Source: JBFMFR01 sp040752025 (GTDB lineage Bacteria > Chloroflexota > Anaerolineae > Anaerolineales > UBA4823). From it: a stretch of DNA of 59,131 nt. Within the stretch, counting starts at the first letter, position 1; each line of letters starts with the position of its first letter. Both the position numbers and the translations under genes were made by a program. Shown here piece after piece: positions 1 to 7,728 of the stretch. The notes beneath the pieces are model-generated. The model had not been told where the DNA came from and did not search any database. It saw only the letters and a list, made by a program, of their open reading frames with translations. The stretch is taken from assembly GCA_040752025.1 (NCBI GenBank), contig JBFMFR010000044.1, forward strand, positions 1-59,131, given 5' to 3'.

Positions 1-148
1 CTCGCACGCGTTCCAGCCGTCGATCCAACTCCGCTTCGATTTCCCGCAACGTTGCTTTGGGATGTTGCATCCGCCATTCGGCCATCCCGGTCATTAATTC
101 AAAACTCTGCTCATGCCATTTCTTGGCAATCTCTCCGGTGTCTATCAT
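1..148 (-). CDS. N-terminal part of probable ISKra4-like transposase (cut by window edge)
   Basis: Reading leftwards from the ATG at 148 there is an open frame of 49 codons that runs off the window. GGAGG lies about 6 nt upstream of this ATG; in-frame ATGs at 160 and 169 are alternatives. The peptide begins MIDTGEIAKKW and contains a segment like WRMQHPKATLREIEAELDRR, which I associate from memory with the N-terminus of ISKra4-like transposases frequent in Chloroflexota; the zinc-binding and catalytic parts would lie outside the window. Family assignment is therefore tentative, the coding call less so. Confidence 0.45.
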   Translation of the reverse strand, partial: MIDTGEIAKKWHEQSFELMTGMAEWRMQHPKATLREIEAELDRRLERVR

Positions 149-251
149 CGCTGCCTCCATTTCCCCCATAGTACCTCGGTTTTTCCCCTTTGCAAGATTT
201 TGACGCCCACCCCTCAGTCACCACAAACTCGCACGCACTTCTGCCATCCAT

Positions 252-257
252 TATAAT
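252..257 (+). promoter_or_regulatory. Possible -10 box of mobA
   Basis: A perfect TATAAT lies 12 bp before the mobA start codon, with a purine-rich GGGGGA between them that can serve as ribosome binding site. A convincing -35 box at the normal distance is not visible, so the call is weak; transcription from here would give a very short leader. Confidence 0.35.
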
Positions 258-269
258 GGGGGAACCAGC

Positions 270-908
270 ATGTTCAATCCAACGCCATCCTCAAACAAAT
301 CTCTCAGCATCGCCGTCCAGGCTGGCGGCGAATCGCGCCGTATGGGGCAAGACAAAGCCCTGATGCCCTTCCTGGGCCAACCCTTGATCGCGCGTGTCAT
401 CGAGCGCCTGCGCCCCATTGCTGACGAAATCATTATCACCTCCAACCGGCCGCATGCCTATGCTTTCCTGGATGCACCTGTTTTCACCGATCTAATCCCC
501 GGGCGCGGCGCACTGGGGGGCCTGTACACTGCCCTCAGCGCTGCCAGTTACCCTTTTGTGGCTGTAGTAGCCTGCGATATGCCCTTCATCAACCCCAACC
601 TGCTGTCAGCCCAGCACCACCTGCTGCTGGAAACACAGGCTGACGCCGTCGTTCCTCATCTGGGGGAAGGCTCAGAACCTTTCCACGCGATCTACCGCCG
701 CCAGACTTGTCTGCCACACATTCGAGTCGCGCTCGAAGCGGATCGCTGGCGTGCAGACGCCTGGTTTGACCAGGTGAACATCTATTGGCTGCGTCAACCA
801 GAAATTATCCCTTACGATCCGCAACTGCTCAGCTTCCGCAATGTGAACACATACCAGGAACTGCAAAACGCGCAGGAAATTGCTGCTCTCCTGGAAGCCG
901 AAGATTAG
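270..908 (+). CDS. mobA: Molybdenum cofactor guanylyltransferase MobA
   Basis: 212 residues, the usual MobA length. MobA transfers GMP from GTP to molybdopterin-Mo to make the guanine dinucleotide cofactor used by DMSO-reductase-type enzymes; it is cytoplasmic. The N-terminal nucleotide-binding signature is clear: AVQAGGESRRMGQDKAL at residues 15-31 with GG at 19-20, RMG at 24-26 and K29, followed by a Rossmann-like fold and the metal-binding VVACDMPF near residue 110. The ATG at 270 follows GGGGGA. It stands alone, facing the convergent stress-protein gene; no other cofactor genes are nearby. The close relative CofC/NTP transferase family is less likely given the RMGxDK motif. Confidence 0.9.
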   Translation: MFNPTPSSNKSLSIAVQAGGESRRMGQDKALMPFLGQPLIARVIERLRPIADEIIITSNRPHAYAFLDAPVFTDLIPGRGALGGLYTALSAASYPFVAVVACDMPFINPNLLSAQHHLLLETQADAVVPHLGEGSEPFHAIYRRQTCLPHIRVALEADRWRADAWFDQVNIYWLRQPEIIPYDPQLLSFRNVNTYQELQNAQEIAALLEAED

Positions 909-910
909 TC

Positions 911-931
911 AGGCGGGGAAGAATCCTGCCT
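911..931. terminator. Weak inverted repeat between convergent genes
   Basis: AGGCGGG (911-917) and CCTGCCT (925-931) can form a 7-bp stem with one G-U pair and a 7-nt loop, placed exactly between the stop codons of mobA and the stress protein gene. No T-run follows on either strand, so a bidirectional terminator is only a guess from position. Confidence 0.3.
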
Positions 932-1351
932 CTATCGCACCAGCAACACCGGGCAAGGTGCATGATGCACTACTTTTTGGCTCTGGCTGCCCAACAGCAA
1001 ACCTGCCAGGCGGCCTAATCCGCGCGATCCCATTACCACCAGATCGATGCCACGCGCATCCACCACTGCCAGGATCGCCTCCGCCACCGGTCCTTCCAGC
1101 GTCTCGGTATTCAGTTCGCCTGGGATAGGACCCAATTCCTCTACCGCCCGCGCCAGCACCTGCTCAGCAAAACCGAATCGGTTGGATAATGCATCCTGCA
1201 AGTTCGGTTCCCCCAGGTAGCCTGGCACCGGATCGTAAACAGAAACCACCCTCAAATCCGCCTGCATGCAGCGCGCCAGGTCGCCCGCGGTTCTGGCTGC
1301 CTTATAACCATGCTCTGATCCATCTACGGCAACGAGAATGTTCTTGAACAT
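932..1351 (-). CDS. Universal stress protein, UspA family
   Basis: 139 residues when started at the ATG at 1351, which is preceded by GGGAGGTGG 3-4 nt upstream and gives the classical opening MFKNILVAVDGSEHG; a longer frame exists to 1429 but adds an unrelated arginine-rich stretch. The protein is a single Usp domain. The ATP-binding motif G-2x-G-9x-GS is intact near the C-terminus (GSRGLG...LLLGS), so it should belong to the nucleotide-binding subgroup. Such proteins act in the cytoplasm in stress and energy-limitation responses; the exact role cannot be deduced. It lies 154 nt downstream of the methyltransferase gene on the same strand. Confidence 0.88.
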   Translation of the reverse strand: MFKNILVAVDGSEHGYKAARTAGDLARCMQADLRVVSVYDPVPGYLGEPNLQDALSNRFGFAEQVLARAVEELGPIPGELNTETLEGPVAEAILAVVDARGIDLVVMGSRGLGRLAGLLLGSQSQKVVHHAPCPVLLVR

Positions 1352-1505
1352 ACGCCACCTCCCCGTTCCAGTCGCAAAACGGCCTACCTGTGCAAACCTC
1401 ACCGTAGACGCCACCCAGCCGCCGCGCATCTCTTGTCAGATGACGCCCCGCTGTTATTGCACAGCAATCATCTTACTTTCAGTATACCGGAAATCAAGCC
1501 CGATT

Positions 1506-2060
1506 TCAACTACCTGGCTGGTCAGAGTCGCGCATCCCCACCCGATATACGAAAATGCGCGCTTGCTCATCCTGGCTTACCGGCTCCCAATGCGGAAAAG
1601 TGAACATGTGCGATACGACCCGGGTGTGAGGGCATAGCTCCAGCAACAATTTGACCATCAACAGTTCATTGGTGCGCCGCCGCAAGTACAACGCCACAAC
1701 ATCAGCCTGACTGATGTCCAACTCATACATATCCCCCCAGATCACACGCACCTGGCCTTGCAGGCCATGCAAAGCGATCCACAGCCGCGTCCACAGGTAA
1801 CGCAGCAGGTCAACCTCGACGCCTACGGCCTGGGCGCCGAATTCACGCGCCGCCGTGATGATCACCCGCCCGTCTCCACTGCCCAAATCGTATACGACAT
1901 CCCCTGGTTTGACTTCCGCCATCGCCAGCATCTTGCGCACCTTATCCATCGGTGTGGGCACCCAGGGCGCCCCGCGCCCCTCGCTCCAAAAGATGAACAA
2001 AGCCGCCAAACCATACGCCAGCAATAATCCGATCAGAAAGTTTAACCAGAATTCAGACAT
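1506..2060 (-). CDS. Membrane-anchored class I SAM-dependent methyltransferase
   Basis: 184 residues. One N-terminal membrane helix (about 6-26) is followed by a small Rossmann methyltransferase domain. Motif I is VVYDLGSGDGRV (55-66; D58 and the glycine loop 60-64), the acidic residue closing the next strand is E82 (AVGVEVD), and GDMYELD (109-115) fits motif post-II. The sequence TRVVSHMFTFPHWEP near the end resembles the membrane-tethered lysine methyltransferases of the FAM173/ATPSCKMT type, so a protein substrate at the membrane is possible, but this is inference. GGAGAG stands 6 nt before the ATG. It follows the reductive-dehalogenase-like gene by 29 nt and is probably co-transcribed. 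Confidence 0.75.
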   Translation of the reverse strand: MSEFWLNFLIGLLLAYGLAALFIFWSEGRGAPWVPTPMDKVRKMLAMAEVKPGDVVYDLGSGDGRVIITAAREFGAQAVGVEVDLLRYLWTRLWIALHGLQGQVRVIWGDMYELDISQADVVALYLRRRTNELLMVKLLLELCPHTRVVSHMFTFPHWEPVSQDEQARIFVYRVGMRDSDQPGS

Positions 2061-2089
2061 CGCTTACTCTCCAACGATCATTTGGCTCA

Positions 2090-3457
2090 TCAACCGGGTA
2101 CTCGCGTCCAGGCTGGGCCAGGATGGCGCTCAGGTTTTTCACCATAGAAGAAGTCATCCATCCAATATGCCAGCCGCCGGAAGAAACCAGAGCGAACAAT
2201 CCCCCAGCGCACCAGGTTATGGAACGCATTATCCGCATGCGCATAAGGGCAAACCGCCATGCAGCGGCCGCAATCCGTGCCGATCACGTTCCAATAGTGA
2301 AAGCAAGCCTCCGAGTTGATTTGCCAGCGCAAAGCCCCATCGATCTCGCTGCGCTCGCCAAAGGGAATCGATTGGCTCGGGCAGTTTGTGGCGCACTTTT
2401 TGCATATACTACAAAAATCGACCACGGATCCATCCGTCTTGCGCCCATCCGAGATCAAATCAGCATCCACCGTTACTACTCCCAGGCGCAGGCGCGGTCC
2501 CTGGCGCGGCGACATCAGCAGCCCCATGCGTCCAATCTCGCCTAACCCGGCGTCGCGCCCGACCAGAGGCGCGATGACGCGATAATTGCCATCGATATGT
2601 GCACGCGCCGGGTAGCCCAAGGCCCGGATCGCTCCAGCCAGTTGCACCGCCACTCGCGCCGACTCAACGTACTGGCGCGCCGATTCCATGACGATCGGCG
2701 GCATGGGCGCAGCCGCCACCATATCCAGGTCCATCGCCACCGTAAACGCCAGGGCATAGCGATGCGGCAGCCGCACCTCGTCACCGTAAGTTCCCGTACC
2801 TCGTCCAACGTGCGTGTACACATGGTAAGGCTGTAGTTCGGTTACGCCTACCTCCAGCGCCCCATAATAACGCGCCAGGCTCTTCAAATAAGCCGTCAAT
2901 TCTTCCGCAGGCAACACCTGGCGCTCTCCTGCCACCGGTCCGTCGACCGCTTCACGCAATGCCCCGGTCAAGCCAAAACTACCCTCCGGCGAAGCGAACA
3001 GGAAAGGATTGGCAAAGCGCGCTTGCAGCGAAAGCAGGCCAGGTTTAGAGCGCGTACGATCATCAGACTCCTGGTGTTCTGGGTGCATGGCGTAATAAGA
3101 TTGGTATTCTGCACTGTCAGGCCGCAGGCGCGCCCGGGCAAACATAATCTCGCGCTCATCCACCCTGCGCTTCGGGGTATCATCCCCCATTGCCACCCGC
3201 CCAATAGGCAGCACAAATAAAACCCCAAAAGCTGCTAGGCTGAGAGTGCATACCACCAAGAACACCAGCCGCAAAACCACAGGCGCAATAGCAGCCAGGG
3301 AGAACAATGCCGCCCCGGCCAGCGCCAGGGCGAATGCCCGCCGGGCTGCGCGCCGCTCACCCTCTACCAGCGAGGCGATGCCAAAACCGCCCATGCCGAG
3401 CAGGATCGCCAGCCCGGACACAAGCAAAAGAAACGATGCAACCTGTCCTATACTCAT
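2090..3457 (-). CDS. Membrane-anchored reductive-dehalogenase-like ferredoxin protein
   Basis: 455 residues. Three hydrophobic helices occupy residues 5-28, 40-63 and 65-85; there is no twin-arginine signal. The C-terminal half matches the corrinoid/Fe-S region of reductive dehalogenases: AIRALGYPARAH, then GLGEIGRMGLLMSP, then two Fe-S sites, C349-x2-C352-x2-C355-x3-C359-P and C385-x10-C396-x2-C399-x3-C403-P. This is the RdhA spacing; QueG (epoxyqueuosine reductase) shares the fold but is shorter and has no membrane helices. No rdhB anchor gene is adjacent, which the built-in helices may make unnecessary. Substrate unknown. No clear ribosome binding site precedes the ATG. Confidence 0.75.
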   Translation of the reverse strand: MSIGQVASFLLLVSGLAILLGMGGFGIASLVEGERRAARRAFALALAGAALFSLAAIAPVVLRLVFLVVCTLSLAAFGVLFVLPIGRVAMGDDTPKRRVDEREIMFARARLRPDSAEYQSYYAMHPEHQESDDRTRSKPGLLSLQARFANPFLFASPEGSFGLTGALREAVDGPVAGERQVLPAEELTAYLKSLARYYGALEVGVTELQPYHVYTHVGRGTGTYGDEVRLPHRYALAFTVAMDLDMVAAAPMPPIVMESARQYVESARVAVQLAGAIRALGYPARAHIDGNYRVIAPLVGRDAGLGEIGRMGLLMSPRQGPRLRLGVVTVDADLISDGRKTDGSVVDFCSICKKCATNCPSQSIPFGERSEIDGALRWQINSEACFHYWNVIGTDCGRCMAVCPYAHADNAFHNLVRWGIVRSGFFRRLAYWMDDFFYGEKPERHPGPAWTRVPG

Positions 3458-3663
3458 CTAGTGCAACACATAACGCAGAGAACAATCTAAAGCTGGCTGC
3501 CTGCCTGGCCTTGAGGTTGGTCGATAGATTCCGCAGGGGCAGTTCACAGACTCACAACAATGGAGAAGTATCTTTGGAAGCGACATGATCGTTAAAGAAT
3601 TATAATTGAGTTTGCGTAATCAGCGCTTTCCCTTACCAACCTAATTGCTCCCTGGAGATACTT

Positions 3664-4932
3664 ATGACCCTCGACCTGCCCACCATTCGCAGCCAGTTCC
3701 CTGCTCTACGCCAGCAAACCGGTGTCGCTTTCCTCGATAACCCCGGCGGCACCCAAATTGCCCAGCAGTCGCTCGACCGCGTTACTGCTTACCTGACCCA
3801 ACACAACGCCAACCACGAGGGGGCCTTCCCCACCAGCCAAAAGTCTGACGCCGTACTGGAAGAAGCCCATGCAGCCATGGCCGATTTCTACAACGCCGCC
3901 CGCCCGGAGGAGATCATCTTCGGCAATAACATGACCACATTGACGCTGCACATCAGCCGCTCCATATCCCGCACTTGGAAGGCTGGCGACACGATCGTGG
4001 TCACGCGCCTGGATCACGATGCCAACGCCACCCCCTGGGTGCTGGCGGCGCAGGACCGCGGCGTGCATGTGCGCTGGGTGGATTTCGACGTTGAAGACGG
4101 GACCCTGAAACTGGATGACTTTGCGGCGGCTATGCAGACGCGCCCGCGCCTGGTTGCAGTAGGCTATGCCTCCAATGCGCTCGGGACGATCAACCCGGTG
4201 AAGAAGCTGGTGCAGATGGCGCACGACGCCGGCGCGCAGGTCTATATCGACGCCGTGCAGTATGCTGCACATGGACCGATTGACGTGCAGGAGTTAGGCT
4301 GTGATTTCCTGGTTTCGTCCGCCTATAAATTTTTCGGGACGCATGCTGGCATCCTGTACGGCCGCTATGAGCTGCTAGACGAACTGTTCGCGTATAAGGT
4401 GCGCCCGGCCACCAATGACCTGCCTGGGCGTTTCGAAACGGGCACACAGAATCACGAAGGCATTGCCGGCGTTCTAGGCGCCATCGAATACCTGCAATGG
4501 ATCGGGCAAACTTTCGGGCAGGAGTATCTGGAAAAGTATGGCGATCGTTTCAGCGTCCGCCGGCTGCACCTCAAGCAAGCCATGTCAGCGATCCGCGCTT
4601 ACGAATTCGAGATCAGCCGCGCCGTTTTGGGCGTTTTGGAAAAAATCCCCGGCGTCCGGCTCTACGGCCTGGCAGATGTGCAGCGCCTGGAAGAGCGCGT
4701 GCCCACCTTCGCCTTCACCCTGGAAAGCTGGCATCCCCGCCAGGTAGCCGAAGCGCTGGCCCGGCAAAACATCTATGTTTGGGATGGCAATTATTACGCC
4801 ATCAACGTGACCGAGCGGCTGGGCCTGGAAGAGTCTGGCGGCATGGTGCGGGTAGGACCCGTGCATTACAACACCTTGGATGAAGTAAAACGCTTAGAAG
4901 AGGCGTTGTGGGAGTTGATTGAGGCAGATTAA
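3664..4932 (+). CDS. Class V aminotransferase, cysteine-desulfurase-like
   Basis: 422 residues, PLP-dependent fold type I. Visible cofactor residues: H118 in RLDHDAN, D196 and Q199 in YIDAVQYAAH, and the Schiff-base lysine K222 in SSAYKFFGTHAG. It matches the SufS/CsdA-like subgroup described as cysteine desulfurase-like (TIGR01976 type). The active-site loop near the C-terminus, where SufS carries its catalytic cysteine, reads WDGNYYAINVTERLG and has no cysteine, so genuine cysteine desulfurase chemistry is doubtful. GGAG lies 7 nt before the ATG. No Fe-S assembly genes are nearby. The reaction is not known. Confidence 0.8.
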   Translation: MTLDLPTIRSQFPALRQQTGVAFLDNPGGTQIAQQSLDRVTAYLTQHNANHEGAFPTSQKSDAVLEEAHAAMADFYNAARPEEIIFGNNMTTLTLHISRSISRTWKAGDTIVVTRLDHDANATPWVLAAQDRGVHVRWVDFDVEDGTLKLDDFAAAMQTRPRLVAVGYASNALGTINPVKKLVQMAHDAGAQVYIDAVQYAAHGPIDVQELGCDFLVSSAYKFFGTHAGILYGRYELLDELFAYKVRPATNDLPGRFETGTQNHEGIAGVLGAIEYLQWIGQTFGQEYLEKYGDRFSVRRLHLKQAMSAIRAYEFEISRAVLGVLEKIPGVRLYGLADVQRLEERVPTFAFTLESWHPRQVAEALARQNIYVWDGNYYAINVTERLGLEESGGMVRVGPVHYNTLDEVKRLEEALWELIEAD

Positions 4933-4957
4933 CGCGCGCCAACCCTGGGCCGGCTTC

Positions 4958-6370
4958 ATGGAAAACAGGCTGTTCATCCTGCTGTTGATTTACTTGTGCC
5001 TGTGGGGCAATGGATGCACCGCGGTCACGCCACACGCCACAACACCGGGCATTGGGCTGCCCGCCAGTGCAACGCCCACATCCACCCATACCGCGCACCC
5101 TACTGACCTGCACTGGCCTTACAAAACACCGACTCCAACCCTGAAGCCAAACATCACCCCGATAAAGACCCGCACCCCCACTCCAACCAGCACACCTCCC
5201 AATCACCTGGATTTCCCCGGCTGGGTGGCCGATCCGGATGTGAATGTGCTCCTGCTCGCCATGGGCAAATACGAAGAATACGGCTTCGAGAATCTGGCAC
5301 TGTGGAATGCAACCAGCGGAGAGCGCTTCGACCTGCCCGAGATGGATATCTATGGATATTTCTGGATGCCGGATGGCCGCTCGATTGGTCTAATCTGGAG
5401 CGCCGCACGCGGCATATCCCTGGTCAACACCCTGGACGGCAGCATCGAACATTTTGCCGCCCAAAGGATCGCCAAGCATTTTTCATACCAAAGAGCCCCC
5501 CGCCAACTGCCAGATGCCTATGTTGCCGCTGGCCAGTCCCCCGATGATCCTGATTTCTCGCTGAGTTCCACCCATGACCAGAACTCATTTGACAAGCGAT
5601 ACTACCTGATCCCGGGAAGTATGCTCGAGGGCGTTCGTGTGGGCAATCTGGCAACAGAGGAAGTCCTCGAAGTTCCCTTACCTCCGGGATATTATGCCTA
5701 CGATGCTGCCTGGTCGCCCATCCAACCCTACCTGGGTGTTGCACTAAGCGACAAAGAACCAGGAATGTATCTATACTTCGAAGACAGCCCTCAACTGGTG
5801 CTCAAGGTTTATGAAATCCCCAGCATGAACGTTGTCGCCAGTTACCCAGATGTCACCTTCCCCAACTGGTCGCCGGACGGTACGCGATTTCTATACCAGC
5901 CTTTGAGTCCAAAAGATCAATTTTTTTGGGAGAACCCGCCTTGCATTTACGATATCGTTGAAGAAAGCACCCAGTGTTTCTATGACGCGATCCTTCGCCA
6001 TACCACACCCGAAACGAACCAACTATCCTTCAGCTCGCTGCGCTGGCAGCCAGAGCAACAGGCCATCAGCTATGTGTATACGCAAGGGAACCTGGAAAGT
6101 GGCGGGCTGTGCATCCGAACGCTGGCAAACAACAGTGAAACCTGCTTTTTGGAGCACTTCGAGCATCCTGGTCAGCAAATCATCCGATACCAGTTTTCGC
6201 CAGATGGGAAATACGTCTCGGCGCGTTACGACCAGTCTTGCCCATACTGTGATTACGCTTGGTGGCCGCAAATTGCCATCGCTGACGCGCAAAGCGGCGC
6301 GTATTTCAGCCTCGGAGAGGTTGCTGGTTACTCAGGTGAACTGGGATTGTGGCGACCAAAAATCAAATGA
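4958..6370 (+). CDS. Probable secreted lipoprotein with beta-propeller-like repeats
   Basis: 470 residues from the ATG at 4958; an upstream in-frame TTG at 4919 overlaps the aminotransferase and would add 13 residues. The N-terminus ENRLFILLLIYLCLWGNGC looks like a signal peptide ending at a lipidated cysteine, although the lipobox (GNG-C) is not canonical. A long Thr/Pro linker follows, typical of surface proteins in this phylum. The rest contains TolB/WD-like pieces such as FPNWSPDGTRFLY and YQFSPDGKYVS, suggesting a beta-propeller outside the membrane. No catalytic motif is recognised and the function is unknown. Confidence 0.7.
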   Translation: MENRLFILLLIYLCLWGNGCTAVTPHATTPGIGLPASATPTSTHTAHPTDLHWPYKTPTPTLKPNITPIKTRTPTPTSTPPNHLDFPGWVADPDVNVLLLAMGKYEEYGFENLALWNATSGERFDLPEMDIYGYFWMPDGRSIGLIWSAARGISLVNTLDGSIEHFAAQRIAKHFSYQRAPRQLPDAYVAAGQSPDDPDFSLSSTHDQNSFDKRYYLIPGSMLEGVRVGNLATEEVLEVPLPPGYYAYDAAWSPIQPYLGVALSDKEPGMYLYFEDSPQLVLKVYEIPSMNVVASYPDVTFPNWSPDGTRFLYQPLSPKDQFFWENPPCIYDIVEESTQCFYDAILRHTTPETNQLSFSSLRWQPEQQAISYVYTQGNLESGGLCIRTLANNSETCFLEHFEHPGQQIIRYQFSPDGKYVSARYDQSCPYCDYAWWPQIAIADAQSGAYFSLGEVAGYSGELGLWRPKIK

Positions 6371-6439
6371 AAAGATTGACCAACGGCTGTGGCTTGACTG
6401 CGGGAGAGCGCTTCACCTTCGTTGGCCTGGGGCGTGTGT

Positions 6440-6445
6440 TATAAT
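6440..6445 (+). promoter_or_regulatory. -10 box for the tRNA-Arg gene
   Basis: A perfect TATAAT ends 11 bp before the first base of the tRNA. A good -35 box at 16-18 bp is not obvious (the region reads CTTCGT), so the call rests on the -10 and its position. Confidence 0.5.
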
Positions 6446-6456
6446 TTCGCGCGTAC

Positions 6457-6529
6457 GCCCCAGTAGCTCAAAGGATAGAGCGAGGCTCTCCTAAGGCCGA
6501 GGTTGTGGGTTCGACTCCCGCCTGGGGCG
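6457..6529 (+). tRNA. tRNA-Arg (anticodon CCT)
   Basis: The cloverleaf can be folded by hand. Acceptor stem GCCCCAG (6457-6463) pairs fully with CTGGGGC (6522-6528); D-stem GCTC/GAGC; anticodon loop CTCCTAA (6488-6494) with anticodon CCT at 6490-6492; T-stem GTGGG/CCCGC around TTCGACT. The discriminator is G6529 and CCA is not encoded. It reads AGG codons. The anticodon stem is weak: A27-G43 is a mismatch and T31-G39 a wobble, while the other three pairs are normal. Confidence 0.93.
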
Positions 6530-6564
6530 CTCTACCAGAATCGATCGGGGGGTTCAGCATCCAG

Positions 6565-7515
6565 CTAACCCGAAGTTTCACCCCTTACACGCAAAATAAT
6601 CACTCCGGTGATGATCAACGCGCTTCCTACCCATTGCGGCCCGGTGAAACGTTCGCCCAGAAGCAGGAAAGCCAATACCGCCGTCATCACCGGTTCCAGC
6701 GTAGCCACCAGGTTCGCTACGCTGGCAGGCAGGTAAGCCAAGCTGACCGTATATAAGCCATACCCTCCTACCGTAGGGCCTACCGCCAGAACTGCCAGCA
6801 CCAGCCAACCCGCCAGGGCGTCACCCAGCCAGAATAATTCCATTGAGGCTACTCCGTGCGGCAGCCAGCGGTAGGCCAGGTTGTAAACCAGCAGGAAAGG
6901 CACCGCGCTGGCAAACGTATATACCAGGGACGTCCAGGGATTGATCCCCTGCTTGGAGGCCGACTTGCCCAGCAGGCTGTACACTGCAAAAGCGATCCCC
7001 GACGCCAGGCCAGTGATGATCCCCACCGGGTTGGCCCGCCACAGATCTATATCATAAGCCCCGGCGACGAACACGCATCCCAACAGGCTCAAGGTTACCG
7101 CGGTGATTTTCACCCAGCTCAGCCGCTCTCGGAGCAACCACCAGCCTAAAACCGCCGTGAAAGCTGCTGAGCTATACGCCAACACGGTAGAAACCGCCGC
7201 CCCGTTCAACGCCACAGAGACCGTCCATAAAGAATTGAACAGCGATAACTCAAGCCCATACAGGAATAAGAACCGCCAGAAGCGGCGCTCGACGCGCAGG
7301 ATCGCGGGTTGAAATACCGCCAGCACCAGCCCCAGGCTAACAGCCAACATCAAGTCCCGCCAGAACGCCAACACCAGAGGGGGCAGCCGGTAAGTTTCTG
7401 TCAAATAACGGATGAACACTGCCGTTGATGACCAGAACACCGTTGCAGCAACACAAATCAGATAACCAGAGGCCGCCCGCGCAGCCATGCGAGGTTTAGC
7501 AGCAGTAATATTCAA
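6565..7515 (-). CDS. EamA-type drug/metabolite transporter
   Basis: About 316 residues forming ten membrane helices in two homologous halves, the architecture of the DMT/EamA family of small-molecule exporters and importers. Recognisable pieces are FWSSTAVFIRYL in helix 1, AAVSTVLAYSSAAFTAVLGWWLLRE split between helices 4 and 5, and LEPVMTAVLAFLLLGERF in the second half. I chose the TTG at 7515 because AGGT/GGAGGT (7521-7526) sits 5 nt before it; a longer frame starts at TTG 7563 and an ATG at 7485 is a further option. Substrate is unknown. It is divergent from the ammonia-lyase gene and convergent with the tRNA. Confidence 0.82.
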   Translation of the reverse strand: MNITAAKPRMAARAASGYLICVAATVFWSSTAVFIRYLTETYRLPPLVLAFWRDLMLAVSLGLVLAVFQPAILRVERRFWRFLFLYGLELSLFNSLWTVSVALNGAAVSTVLAYSSAAFTAVLGWWLLRERLSWVKITAVTLSLLGCVFVAGAYDIDLWRANPVGIITGLASGIAFAVYSLLGKSASKQGINPWTSLVYTFASAVPFLLVYNLAYRWLPHGVASMELFWLGDALAGWLVLAVLAVGPTVGGYGLYTVSLAYLPASVANLVATLEPVMTAVLAFLLLGERFTGPQWVGSALIITGVIILRVRGETSG

Positions 7516-7728
7516 CGAAGACCTCCAAAAGTTTTCCCGCGCTCGCAAGAACAGTTCTTCCAACGCCCCATCGGTCTTGATCGCCTTGCAAAGCGCAAAG
7601 GTGAAAGTAACGTGTATTTTATCACTTGTGCTCCCGTCGATTCTGAGCTAAGCTAAGATCGAATCCAACAGTGCGGCTTGCGCCGCGCCAACCTCACACC
7701 CACTCGAAAAACTTAAGGAGATTAGCTT

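Noticed and set aside
6457..6529. tRNA-Arg as integration site of a genomic island containing the signalling run
   Set aside because: No integrase gene and no second copy of the tRNA 3' end was noticed in the window.
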